A DNA stretch of 64,000 nt from JBKCUI01 sp052161625 (GTDB lineage Bacteria; Planctomycetota; Planctomycetia; Pirellulales; Pirellulaceae), in NCBI GenBank assembly GCA_052161625.1, contig CP197412.1; one strand, written 5' to 3'. Below the pieces are notes generated by a model, which worked only from the letters and a program-made list of their open reading frames with translations, made no database searches and was not told the DNA's origin. The translations under genes were made by a program, and so were the position numbers. Positions 1 through 8,800 of this stretch are shown in pieces. How positions within the stretch are numbered: position 1 is the first letter of the stretch; every line of letters starts with the position of its first letter.

Positions 1-1
1 G

Positions 2-199
2 GTGGCAGCGCAATTTGAAGATACGCTTTGTTTCTACGCGCATCAGCTTCCCCCCATTTGGGTGAACGTTCACTTCTTCTTCCGCGATGGATTGATCAGT
101 CGCATCGATCAGCAGTTCGATTACCTCACCACCGTCACAGCCATTGAAGAGATCCGGCAAAAGCTTGGGCTTGGAGAGACCATGCATTTTCATTTGTGA
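2..199 (+). CDS. 3' end of a gene, possibly SnoaL/NTF2-like
   Basis: The reading frame is open from the left edge of the window to a TGA at 197-199, so this is the C-terminal part (about 65 residues) of a longer gene whose start lies outside. The stretch VHFFFRDGLISRIDQQFDY resembles the last strands of SnoaL/NTF2-like small alpha+beta proteins, where an aromatic-rich strand is followed by a DGKI-type turn and a D-containing strand. That is a resemblance seen by eye, not a firm assignment. No catalytic residues can be judged from this fragment. A G-rich heptanucleotide repeat tract begins only a few bases after the stop codon. Confidence 0.5.
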   Translation: MAAQFEDTLCFYAHQLPPIWVNVHFFFRDGLISRIDQQFDYLTTVTAIEEIRQKLGLGETMHFHL

Positions 200-202
200 G
201 TA

Positions 203-335
203 AGTGGCGAGTGGCGAGGGGCGAGGGGCGAGGGGCGAGGGGCGAGGAGCAGGGAGCAGGGAGCAGGGAGCATGGAGCAGGGAGCATGGAGCAGGGAGCA
301 GGGAGCATGGGGCAGGGAGCAGGGAGCAGGGGGCG
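203..335 (+). repeat. Heptanucleotide repeat tract with G-quadruplex pattern
   Basis: Tandem 7-bp units start 3 bases after a stop codon. The first are GTGGCGA and GGGGCGA, followed by about a dozen GAGCAGG/GAGCATG units. Four GGGG runs at 218-221, 225-228, 232-235 and 239-242 are separated by CGA loops, which is a canonical intramolecular G-quadruplex pattern on the coding strand of the upstream gene. Related tracts occur at 1113-1249, 15557-15590 and 23051-23101. They resemble in style, but are not claimed to be homologous to, the short tandemly repeated heptamers known from cyanobacterial genomes. Confidence 0.9.
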
Positions 336-354
336 TAATGTCGAACGTTCTTCT

Positions 355-990
355 CTTTTTGTCCTGAAAGGACTTGAGCCATTAGCCGGGGGTTGAGCGT
401 ATGCGATACCCCCGGTGGATTCCCCAAGGATTGTGCATCCCGACGGGATGCAAGCCGCACGCCTGAACGTCTTCGCGTTGTTCATCGAGCCATGGCGTTT
501 CTTTAATCCCTTCGGGATCGAAGAGGGTGTGGGGGGGACCGGGGGTGTCGCTCGCGCTCAACCCCCGGCTACAAGCTTTGATCCTCTCAGGATCGATTGT
601 AGAACAGTCGTCTCGACGGTTTCTTTTCGCTGAAGGCCAACCACTACTAGGCCTCGCCCGAACCGTCACGATTCCGGGGGATACCAAACGGGCGACGGTT
701 TCGCATCCGGTCGAAGGCGTGGTGGCATGCAACGGTTTTGTTTATGGCTTTCAGCCAAAAGAGCCGTGTGGTGGCGTTGGTCCTAGGGCGTTGCCATAGG
801 CTACGGTGTGCATGCCCTTCAGGCAAAAGACCAGAACGCGAGGAACATGCGTTGGTTCGGTAATTTGTGCAATCGCCCCTAACACGCCACGGTTTTGTTT
901 ATGGCCTTCAGCCAATCAGATCGTCGGGGGGCAAAACCTAGGGCGTTGCCCTAGGCTATGGTGTGCATGGCCTTCAGCCAAAAAACCCTC
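355..990. repeat. Mosaic of short palindromes (REP-like intergenic region)
   Basis: No convincing gene lies between 200 and 1252. This part consists of short palindromes: TCCTGAAAGGA near 361, CATCCCGACGGGATG near 438, AATCCCTTCGGGATC near 507, GATCCTCTCAGGATC near 580, and TGGCTTTCAGCCA-type elements near 745, 816, 904 and 969. They alternate with a TAGCCGGGGGTTGAGC block seen once in each orientation (near 383, and inverted near 557). The inverted block is repeated almost exactly at 19699-19740. Short open frames here are judged spurious because they are made of these repeats. Confidence 0.75.
731..990 (+). repeat. Two direct copies of a ~105-bp unit
   Basis: Copy A (about 731-835) and copy B (about 886-990) share, in order, an ACGGTTTTGTTTATGGC start, a palindromic TTCAGCCA element, a CCTAGGGCGTTGCC block, a GGCTACGGTGTGCATG or GGCTATGGTGTGCATG block and a terminal CCTTCAG(C/G)CAAAA. 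The offset is about 155 bp. The second copy runs directly into the CTCCATG heptads. Confidence 0.7.
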
Positions 991-1108
991 CATGCTCCAT
1001 GCTCCATGCTCCATGCTCCATGCTCCATGCTCTCGCGTTATCGGGCTAGTCGAGTCGCCGATAACGTGCAAGCGGGGGAAGCCGTCGAGGACGACGGCTC
1101 TACATTGG
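965..1108 (+). repeat. Dispersed intergenic module, copy 1
   Basis: This stretch is repeated in reverse complement at 15252-15390. It contains a TTCAGCCA palindrome, CTCCATG heptads, CTCTCGCGTTATCGGG, then GCGGGGGAAGCC and the perfect hairpin AGCCGTCG-AGGA-CGACGGCT at 1080-1099. No coding function is assigned. Confidence 0.75.
988..1029 (+). repeat. (CTCCATG)6 heptanucleotide tract
   Basis: Six perfect copies of CTCCATG. The same motif, in reverse orientation and shorter, occurs inside the second copy of the dispersed module near 15329-15346, so the tract is part of that module and has changed copy number. Confidence 0.9.
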
Positions 1109-1112
1109 CCTT

Positions 1113-1249
1113 CTCGCCCCTCGCTACTCGCCCCTCGCTACTCGCCCCTCGCTACTCGCCCCTCGCTACTCGCCCCTCGCTACTCGCCCCTCGCTACTCG
1201 CCCCTCGCCACTCGCCTCTCGCCACTCGCCACTCGCCACTCGCCTCTCA
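1113..1249 (-). repeat. Heptanucleotide tract abutting a stop codon
   Basis: About 19 units of CTCGCCC, CTCGCTA, CTCGCCA and CTCGCCT fill this stretch, first alternating CCC/CTA and then mostly CCA/CCT. The tract ends 3 bases from the stop codon (complement at 1253-1255) of the minus-strand gene that follows. On that gene's coding strand it reads as G-rich GGCGAGT/AGCGAGG units, the same sense as the other stop-proximal tracts. Confidence 0.9.
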
Positions 1250-1252
1250 CTC

Positions 1253-4200
1253 TTACGGATTGGAGTCGATGAGGGTCCAATGGTCGGTTTGGAATTGGTC
1301 GGAGACGGCAGGGGGGATGGTGCGGGTCGATTTTCCGGGCTGAATGTGAATGGCGTTCAATGCCCACACGCGCGACGTGGAATCCAATGCAACTCCTGCA
1401 TTGGGATTGCTGCTATCGGCAATCAACTCCGACTTGGGAATCGCGATCTCCGTCGACCAACTCCCACCATTCTCCTTCACAGCAACATACCAATTCGGAT
1501 TCCATCCTAACAAGTCGTTGCACCGATCACTGGTCTCCCCCTGGCGGTTCCACACAAACTCAAACCAGGTGGCATAATCCCGATCTAAATCGATCCGCAA
1601 GCGAACTTGCTCTTGCTCCTCCTTCACACTGTCATACCGTCGCTCGTTCGAAACAGATGCCGTCTCGCCACTGGAACTCTCGGCTACTTGGCAAAAGACA
1701 TAGACGAACTCGTCGTCTTGCATGAAATACATCTCAGTGACCCCGCCATGCTCGCCCCACGGGTCCCGTAACGTGACTTGCGGTCCTTCGCTCCAGCCCT
1801 CGCTGTCCCGCACACCATCCAAAAAGGGTCGCGCCGGCGTCGTCGGCATCTTCAATAACCCAACAGGACTTGTTACATCATCCTGTGTCTGCACTGAACG
1901 CAATAATGCTTCCTCTTGAGTCCGAGTGCTGCGCCAGCCTAGGAGCATGGCGTTGGGGGTCGGCCAAAATGCATCGTAGAAGGTGTTCCCCTGGGATGGC
2001 GTTGCGATCATCTCCCGCTCCTTCAACGCGCGGTAGCGGGATGCGATGAGCCAGCCCCACTCCGGTGTCCTTCGCAGCAGACTCCAGTCGCTTGGGAAAT
2101 CACTCAACAACCGATAGAACTCGGGATATCCCGATCCGACCGCAATGGGTATGCGACGCGGAGCATGCGAGTAGCTGGCATGTTGCACTGGCGAACTATC
2201 GTTCCCGCGTGCAAAGGGTGAAGAAATGGTCGTGGTGGATGCGGTGGAGACGCCATCCATTTCCTCCCGCCGATCCATATTTTGAATTCGCTTCAAAACA
2301 ACTTGCTGCACCTCCATGCTTCCATGAAATCGCATCAGCTCGCTCATTGCCGCTTCCGCATACGAAGACCGCTTGTCAACTCCCAAGAGCAATTCCAGCG
2401 CGGATGACCAGTAGTTCCAGTGACCAAGCTGCCGATTCTTGATGGCGATTTCCAGAAGAATGGGGGCTTGATTGACCGTTTCGACACCCTTCATGGCGTC
2501 CATCAATCGCTCTTCCCAGATGCGATCCCGGACCAAGGGATTGGCGTTCGAGGCCGGAACAAATTCTTGATATTCAAACCAGACCGCCGTTTTGCGAACC
2601 ATGCTCGAGCTGCTAATCGACATGGGGGAATCGACCAACTGCGAACCCAACCGGCGCTGCAATCCCTCCAAGGGATCGCGGAGTACTCCTTTGCGACCAT
2701 CCAGCGTTCGGTAATAGATCCGTTCTTCCCCTGTGCGACCCAGTCGAATCGGATTGCTATGAACCATGTTCTGCACCGGAGTCACGATTTCCCCAAGCAC
2801 GGATCCAGAGCTTTTCAAGAACATGGAACGTGGAAACTGCATCCCGCCGCTTCGCGTCCCCCGTTGGATCGTGCGATCCACGGACCAAACTTCATTGGGG
2901 ATGCCGCTGGCCTCCGAGAAAAGTGTCCATTCGCGCCTGGATGACCATACAATTGCGAGCTCTACCGCCTCCGATAATCGGCCTTGAAGGGAGTTACCTG
3001 TGTAAGGACATTCCGTCACCACAACGTCGGGCTGTTCGCGCCGGATGGTCTGAATCAGCCGTCTCATCAATGCCGACTCGGGAGGTGTCGTGACGCTTCC
3101 GAGGGACTGGTAGTAGGTGAGATCCGACTGGCGAGGCATCGATTCTTGGCTGCTGACCGGAAAGGGACGCCATACATCGATCGTGCGAAGTCCTAGGTGA
3201 TTGCCTGCCTCGACCACCCGTTGGGCTGGCTCTGGTAGATGGCTCGAACGCTCTTCGATACGTTGGTCATGGACCACCACCGCCGACACCGTTTGACGCG
3301 ATTCTTGGTGAACATGAGCGAGTAGATCCCAAGCGATCGAGTCGACCGTCGCGGCGATATTCAGAATAGAAGTTCGCGTCGTTGCGCTGTGCACCCCCAT
3401 CCACGCCTCTCCTCCGTTCCGCGATAGATGGATCGAACCACCTTCTCCGCATGCGAGGAGTACCGAGGGATCCAAAGCAGAGAGACCTCGCAGAACGGAT
3501 CGCTGGCCAGTGGGAAGGACGCTCCAATTGGCCCCTCGATCCGTCGAACGCCACATGACGTTGCCCGGATTCCCGACCAACCAAATCGTATCACCGCTGG
3601 ATGCGATGGCGTGGAAATCAATCAACTCGTAATCGCGAGGATTGCCAGGCACGAACACTTGCTCCCACCTTTGCCCATCCGCGCTTCGGTACAGCTGGCC
3701 GGCTGAACCTCCTACCCACCAAACGCCATCGAGACACTCGCAGAAATGGATCGACTGATAGGGTGAAAGTTGGAGACCCGATGGTTGAAACGTCACGCGA
3801 TCGAACGAAACGAAACATCGACCCAATCGATCCACAGCGATGAGTTGGGGTGGCACCGATTCAAACTCGTTGCTCGATGAATTCTTGTAAGCAGCAATGC
3901 TGTGCAAATGTCCGCTGGGTACCGGAATCGATAGCCACGTTCGACCGCCATCGTTGGATTCGAAGGCGGCGGTTTGGTACGGCAACGACCAATCGCCCCA
4001 AGCCAACATTCGACCCGGACCCGTCATTCGGACTCCCGTCAATCTGGGGAGATCGATGTCGATCTTCTTCCAAGTCCGGCCGCCATCCTCGGTCGTTAAC
4101 AGCGAGCCAACGCTTCGATGGGTAGTTGGCTCCACGGAACCACCCACCGCGACACCCAGCTTTTCATTGAAGAAATCGACCGCGTGCAAGGTCGCCGAAG

Positions 4201-4474
4201 TTCGTGGTGTTTGGACCGACCAAGTGCGACCACCCGTCGTCGTCAGGAGTATCAACCCTCTATCCCCAACCGCAACCGCGCGGTCAATCGAAAGCATTTG
4301 GCAATCGCGAAGGGACCCGTCGGCGATCCCCGCAGAACGTTGAGTGGCCTGAGCAAAGAGAGGTGCGGGCGCAAGAGTGAGAAAGAATGCGAATAGAATC
4401 CGCACGCCATGGAAGGCCATCGAACGAATGTTCACATTGGGAAAGGCCCGTGGAGAAGCAATCATGCGGGTCAC
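1253..4474 (-). CDS. Large secreted Ycf48/BNR-repeat protein with PIG-L-like and CBM9-like regions
   Basis: About 1073 residues with an N-terminal signal peptide (AFHGVRILFAFFLTLAPAPL, then FAQA). The N-terminal third holds repeated blades with TTTGGRTW, TEDGGRTW, SNDGGRTW and STDRGANW motifs, typical of Ycf48/BNR beta-propellers. The middle (about residues 375-560) resembles a PIG-L/LmbE deacetylase fold (AVVVHDQRIEERSSH, then IRREQPDVVVTECP), but the HPDDE-type zinc motif is replaced by TVDS, so deacetylase activity is unlikely. The last 140 or so residues (FLDGVRDSEGW...) look like a family-9 carbohydrate-binding/DOMON-like sandwich. The GTG start overlaps the upstream foldase stop as GTGA, and an ATG three codons later is an alternative. 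Probably exported; its function is unknown. The domain calls are by eye. Confidence 0.75.
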   Translation of the reverse strand: MTRMIASPRAFPNVNIRSMAFHGVRILFAFFLTLAPAPLFAQATQRSAGIADGSLRDCQMLSIDRAVAVGDRGLILLTTTGGRTWSVQTPRTSATLHAVDFFNEKLGVAVGGSVEPTTHRSVGSLLTTEDGGRTWKKIDIDLPRLTGVRMTGPGRMLAWGDWSLPYQTAAFESNDGGRTWLSIPVPSGHLHSIAAYKNSSSNEFESVPPQLIAVDRLGRCFVSFDRVTFQPSGLQLSPYQSIHFCECLDGVWWVGGSAGQLYRSADGQRWEQVFVPGNPRDYELIDFHAIASSGDTIWLVGNPGNVMWRSTDRGANWSVLPTGQRSVLRGLSALDPSVLLACGEGGSIHLSRNGGEAWMGVHSATTRTSILNIAATVDSIAWDLLAHVHQESRQTVSAVVVHDQRIEERSSHLPEPAQRVVEAGNHLGLRTIDVWRPFPVSSQESMPRQSDLTYYQSLGSVTTPPESALMRRLIQTIRREQPDVVVTECPYTGNSLQGRLSEAVELAIVWSSRREWTLFSEASGIPNEVWSVDRTIQRGTRSGGMQFPRSMFLKSSGSVLGEIVTPVQNMVHSNPIRLGRTGEERIYYRTLDGRKGVLRDPLEGLQRRLGSQLVDSPMSISSSSMVRKTAVWFEYQEFVPASNANPLVRDRIWEERLMDAMKGVETVNQAPILLEIAIKNRQLGHWNYWSSALELLLGVDKRSSYAEAAMSELMRFHGSMEVQQVVLKRIQNMDRREEMDGVSTASTTTISSPFARGNDSSPVQHASYSHAPRRIPIAVGSGYPEFYRLLSDFPSDWSLLRRTPEWGWLIASRYRALKEREMIATPSQGNTFYDAFWPTPNAMLLGWRSTRTQEEALLRSVQTQDDVTSPVGLLKMPTTPARPFLDGVRDSEGWSEGPQVTLRDPWGEHGGVTEMYFMQDDEFVYVFCQVAESSSGETASVSNERRYDSVKEEQEQVRLRIDLDRDYATWFEFVWNRQGETSDRCNDLLGWNPNWYVAVKENGGSWSTEIAIPKSELIADSSNPNAGVALDSTSRVWALNAIHIQPGKSTRTIPPAVSDQFQTDHWTLIDSNP

Positions 4475-5751
4475 TGGTACAGTTGGCTAAGTGGCAGGGA
4501 ACCGGGGAAGTCTTCGGGCCATCGGGTCCAGATCGCCGTCTCGGATCGAACCTTTTCCAAAAACTCCTTCTCCATCTGCTTCGTCTTCTCCTCCGTTAGC
4601 TTCTTGCGGATCTCGGACTGCACATCGGAGAAGGGAACCGTCATGGCATCGGTTCGCTCGACCACACGAACGATATGGAACCCATCGGAATCTTCAATGA
4701 CTAGGCTCAGCTTATCGAGCGGGATGGAGAAGATCGCTTCATCGATTGGCTTGCTCTTTAGAGACCCTTTATTCGTCCAATCCATCTTGCCCCCCTGGCT
4801 CGCCGTCCAGCCGGTCGACATGGATTTGGCTACGTTTTCAAAGGGATTGCCAAAGAAGACTTGATTCCCCATTTCGCGGATTGCGTCGAAGGCGGCTTCT
4901 TTGGTGGGATACTTGGTGAAGGTCGCGGTCAGTATTTCGAAACGAGCGCGTGCGTTGCGTTTGAATTCATCGATGTGATCGTCGTAGTAGTCTTGCATTT
5001 CGCTCAGCTCGATGACCGGTTTGCTGGCGACATTGCTTCGAACACACTGCGACGCGAGCATGTTCTCGGTCCATTCGTGTTGCAAGGATTGAACGGTTCG
5101 ATTGGACTTTTCCAGAAGCAGATGAAACTCCTCTTCCGACTCGCACTTTTGGCGCTTCATCATGTCGGGCAACGCTTCCTTGTAAAACATCTCGGCGATC
5201 TTCCGATTCACCTGCGACGAAGCAGCCTCTCGTTCCTTGAGCGATTTGCCTGCAACCTGCTCATCGATGAAACGCTGCGCGAGTGCCTTTCGGATGACAA
5301 TCTGCGCTAACATCTTCCGCAATTGTGGCTCGAAGGCTGGATTCTGAAGGACCTCGGGGCTGGCTTTCTTTGGGTCGATAATGTGACCGACCAAGACAGG
5401 TTCTCGGCCAACCCAAGCAACGAGATCCCCCGCTGCGAACTCCTTCAAGTCGAGTCGCGACTCCGCGGGAGCTTGCCCAACCGAATCGTCAATGTATTCC
5501 GAGAAGTCCATGTTGGTGGGCGAACTATTCGTCAGTCCAACATTTCGCGACGCGATGAAAACGGGCTGCTCCAGGGTGCGGCCTTCCGGCGGAAGCCCCG
5601 CCACTGGAATTCCTGAGGTTGGCATTCCTGAGGTTGGGGGACTGGCCAATGGGGCTTGGCCGAACGCAATGGGGCCGAGTGAAGCGAGAGGGAGCCAGCC
5701 AAAGAACGTTGCGAGGGAGAGAATCTGGAAACGTTGGTGCTGGTTTCGCAT
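4471..5751 (-). CDS. Secreted parvulin-type peptidyl-prolyl isomerase (SurA/PrsA-like)
   Basis: A 426-residue protein with a signal peptide (LSLATFFGWLPLASLGPIAFGQA), an alpha-helical SurA-like N-terminal region (about 110-250) and a parvulin domain (about 270-390) marked by ARFEILTATFTKYPTKEAAF, GGKMDWTNKGSLKSKPIDEA and FHIVRVVERTDAMTVPF. Parvulins catalyse cis/trans isomerisation of X-Pro bonds, and SurA/PrsA members help exported proteins fold in the envelope. It lies 97 bp downstream of mfd and is translationally coupled (4-bp overlap) to the large Ycf48-like protein, which could be a client. That partnership is inferred from position only. Confidence 0.85.
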   Translation of the reverse strand: MRNQHQRFQILSLATFFGWLPLASLGPIAFGQAPLASPPTSGMPTSGIPVAGLPPEGRTLEQPVFIASRNVGLTNSSPTNMDFSEYIDDSVGQAPAESRLDLKEFAAGDLVAWVGREPVLVGHIIDPKKASPEVLQNPAFEPQLRKMLAQIVIRKALAQRFIDEQVAGKSLKEREAASSQVNRKIAEMFYKEALPDMMKRQKCESEEEFHLLLEKSNRTVQSLQHEWTENMLASQCVRSNVASKPVIELSEMQDYYDDHIDEFKRNARARFEILTATFTKYPTKEAAFDAIREMGNQVFFGNPFENVAKSMSTGWTASQGGKMDWTNKGSLKSKPIDEAIFSIPLDKLSLVIEDSDGFHIVRVVERTDAMTVPFSDVQSEIRKKLTEEKTKQMEKEFLEKVRSETAIWTRWPEDFPGSLPLSQLYQ

Positions 5752-5848
5752 GTCTTGCCTATCCGTGGCTTGGCGATGATGGTTGAACCGGGGGCTAGCG
5801 CCCTGCGGCTCATGGCCTTATTCTGCATGCCTTTTAATCCATCCGGGG

Positions 5849-8800
5849 TTAGAGCTGCAAGATGGATTGAAGCAATGCGAGCAAATCGATCTTTTGAATG
5901 ACCTTTTCGATCGGTTCGGGAGGCTCGACTTTCGTCGGTTGACTGGGCTCGACCCGTGGACGCCGCCAAATGGGTTCGGCTGCCGTCCCCCTTGGAGGCT
6001 GGGGCTTCTCGGGACGCAATGGCCAATAGCAGCTGGTTTGGTCGACGATTCGGAGCCGACCGTTGTGTTTTTTTGCTAGCTGTTCGACACGGCTGCGGTC
6101 GGTGTAGTGAAAGACCAGAAACTCATCTTCGATTCCAACATATTGGATCGACCAAATCGTGGCATCCATGCGGAGCTGTGAAACGGCGAGTAGTCGTTCC
6201 ACGGGGGGAGGGAGTTTGCCAAAGCGATCTTCCAACTCCTGCTTGATCTCGTCGATGGATTGGATGCTCTGGATCCGGCTCAGACGGCGGTAGATATCGA
6301 TTTTGTGTCGCATCTCAGGAACGTATTCCGATGGCAAGTAGGCTTCGATCGGGACATTCAACTCGACTGTGATCTCCAGCTTCTGCGGCTGCTTGGTCAG
6401 CTCTCGAACAGCGTTCTCCAACAGTTGGCAATAGAGCTCATAACCGACGGCGGCGATGTGGCCACTTTGCTGGGTACCCAGCAAGTTACCGGCTCCTCGA
6501 ATCTCCAAATCTCGCATGGCGATCCCGAACCCCGCCCCGAGTTGCGAGAATTCTTCGATGGCATGCAGTCGTCGCGCGGAGTCGGGTGTGAGGTGTTTGC
6601 GTTTGTCGACCAGGAGGTAGCAGTAAGCCTGATGCTTGTAGCGTCCGACGCGTCCTCGCAATTGATGGAGCTCGGAAAGCCCGTAGCGGTCGGCTTCGTC
6701 GATGAACATGGTGTTCGCGTTGGGGATGTCCAATCCGCTTTCGATAATGGTGGTGGCCAAGAGTATGTCGGCTCGATGCTCGATGAAGTCCACCATGACC
6801 TGCTCGAGCACCCCCTCCTCCATTTGACCATGTCCGACCAAGATCCGAGCTTCTGGTACGATGCGTTGCAGACGCGACAAGAGGACGGGCATATCCTCGA
6901 TACGATTGTGAACGAAGTAGACTTGACCGTCCCGATTGAGTTCGCGAAGGATCGCGTTTCGGATCAAGTGTTCGTCGAAGCGGGCGACTCGCGTTTCCAC
7001 CGCCATTCGCTCCTCGGGTGCCGTTTCCAAATTCGAAATATCTCGCACCCCGACGAGCGACATATGAAGCGTCCGCGGGATCGGAGTCGCAGACATGCTC
7101 AGCACATCCACGTTTTGGTTCGACCGCTTGAGCCGCTCCTTCAGCTCGACGCCGAACTTTTGTTCTTCGTCGATGATGAGCAAGCCCAGGTTATAGAAGT
7201 TGACATCCAGCGAGGCGACTCGATGGGTTCCTACCACGATATCGACTTGCCCGCGAGCGAGCCGCTTCAGTGTTTCTCGCTGCTGGCTCGCGGAGATGAA
7301 TCGATTGAGTTTGGCGATCTCAAATGGAAACTCGGCCATGCGAGCTTTGAACGTTTTGTAATGTTGCTCGGCCAGGACTGTGGTGGGAACCAAGACAGCG
7401 ACTTGATAGCCGCTCTCCACAGCCTTGAAGGCCGCTCGCATCGCCACTTCCGTTTTTCCAAAGCCGACATCGCCGCACAGCAATCGCTCCATCGGTCGGG
7501 TCGACATCATATCGGCCTTTGTCGCAGCGATGGCGGTGAGTTGGTCCGCGGTTTCTTCATAGGGAAACGACGTATCGAATTGCGTTTGCCATACCGAATC
7601 CGGTTTGAAGGCGATGCCGCTAATGCTGCGTCGCTGGGCCTGCAGTTCGAGCAACTCCGCCGCCATGTCGACCACGGACTCTTCGGCAGCTTTCTTTTGC
7701 CGCACCCAAGCTTGTCCGCCAATCTTCGCGAGCTTCGGACGCGTTTTCGTCCCACCCACGTAACGCTGCACCAAATCGATTTTGGTGGTCGGCACATAGA
7801 GCTTGGTCCCGCCATCGAATTCGATGGTCAAGTGTTCGAATTTCTGTCCATGCTTCTCGATCATCTCCATCCCGAGATAGATACCGATGCCATGAGACAA
7901 ATGGACGACCAGATCACCCGGTTTGAGATCCAGAAAGCTATCGATGGCACGGGAAGCATGCCGCTTCGAAGATCGTCGCAGGGTGGAGCGGCGAAGCATC
8001 TGATTGAGGGTCAGTACGAACGCACCCTGCGGAGGCAGTTCGAATCCAGCACTCAAAAGCCCCAACTCCAGCAGAACGCGTCCCTCTTGATATGCTTGGG
8101 ACCCCTGCATCAGATCGTGCATTCGGGAAAGCTCTCCTTCATTGATGCAAACGACCAATGCAGTCCGATTCTTTCCAAGGGCCTGATCGACTTGTTTGGA
8201 GAGGCCTTCCATCTCGCCGCCGATCCGTTGCACATCACCGATGGGTACCTGCAGGAGTTCCCCCGTATAACCCTCGATAGCCAGCTGCGTGATTTGCGCG
8301 ACGGCATGCTGCTGCAGTACCGTCAAAATCTCGGTCGGCTTGCGAAACCGCTCGGGGAACGGGATTCGAGCCAAATACGCTTCCGCATGGTGCAGGGCCG
8401 CGATCGGCTCGTGTACAAGGACCATCGTCTCCTTCGGCAAGAACTCCAGAAACGAAGCCTCGTCTTTGATCGCCTCGTCCGCTGCAATCAAATCGACTTG
8501 ATCCAGCCGGGTGGAAGATCGCTGGGTCATCGGATCGAAAGATCGGATCGATTCGATTTCATCATCGAACCACTCGATGCGCCGAGGTTCGCTGCAATCG
8601 GGAGGAAAGACGTCGAGGATTCCACCTCGTGCGGTGAACTCGCCTGCCATCTGCACACTGGTAGTCGTTCGGTAACCGTTTTCCGCAAGCCACCCTTTCA
8701 GTTTGGCCAAATCGACGCGTTGACCAACGCGAAGGCTTCGTCGGTCGTGCTCCAGCTGCGATGGACTGGGGACATTGTGCATCATCGCCTGGACGGTCGT

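Noticed and set aside
806..1510. A 234-residue plus-strand open frame over the repeats, with a similar peptide (RGKPSRTTALHW) encoded near 15270-15310
   Set aside because: The shared peptide comes from the dispersed DNA module, and the frame is made of heptad repeats plus antisense of the large gene. Nothing suggests translation.
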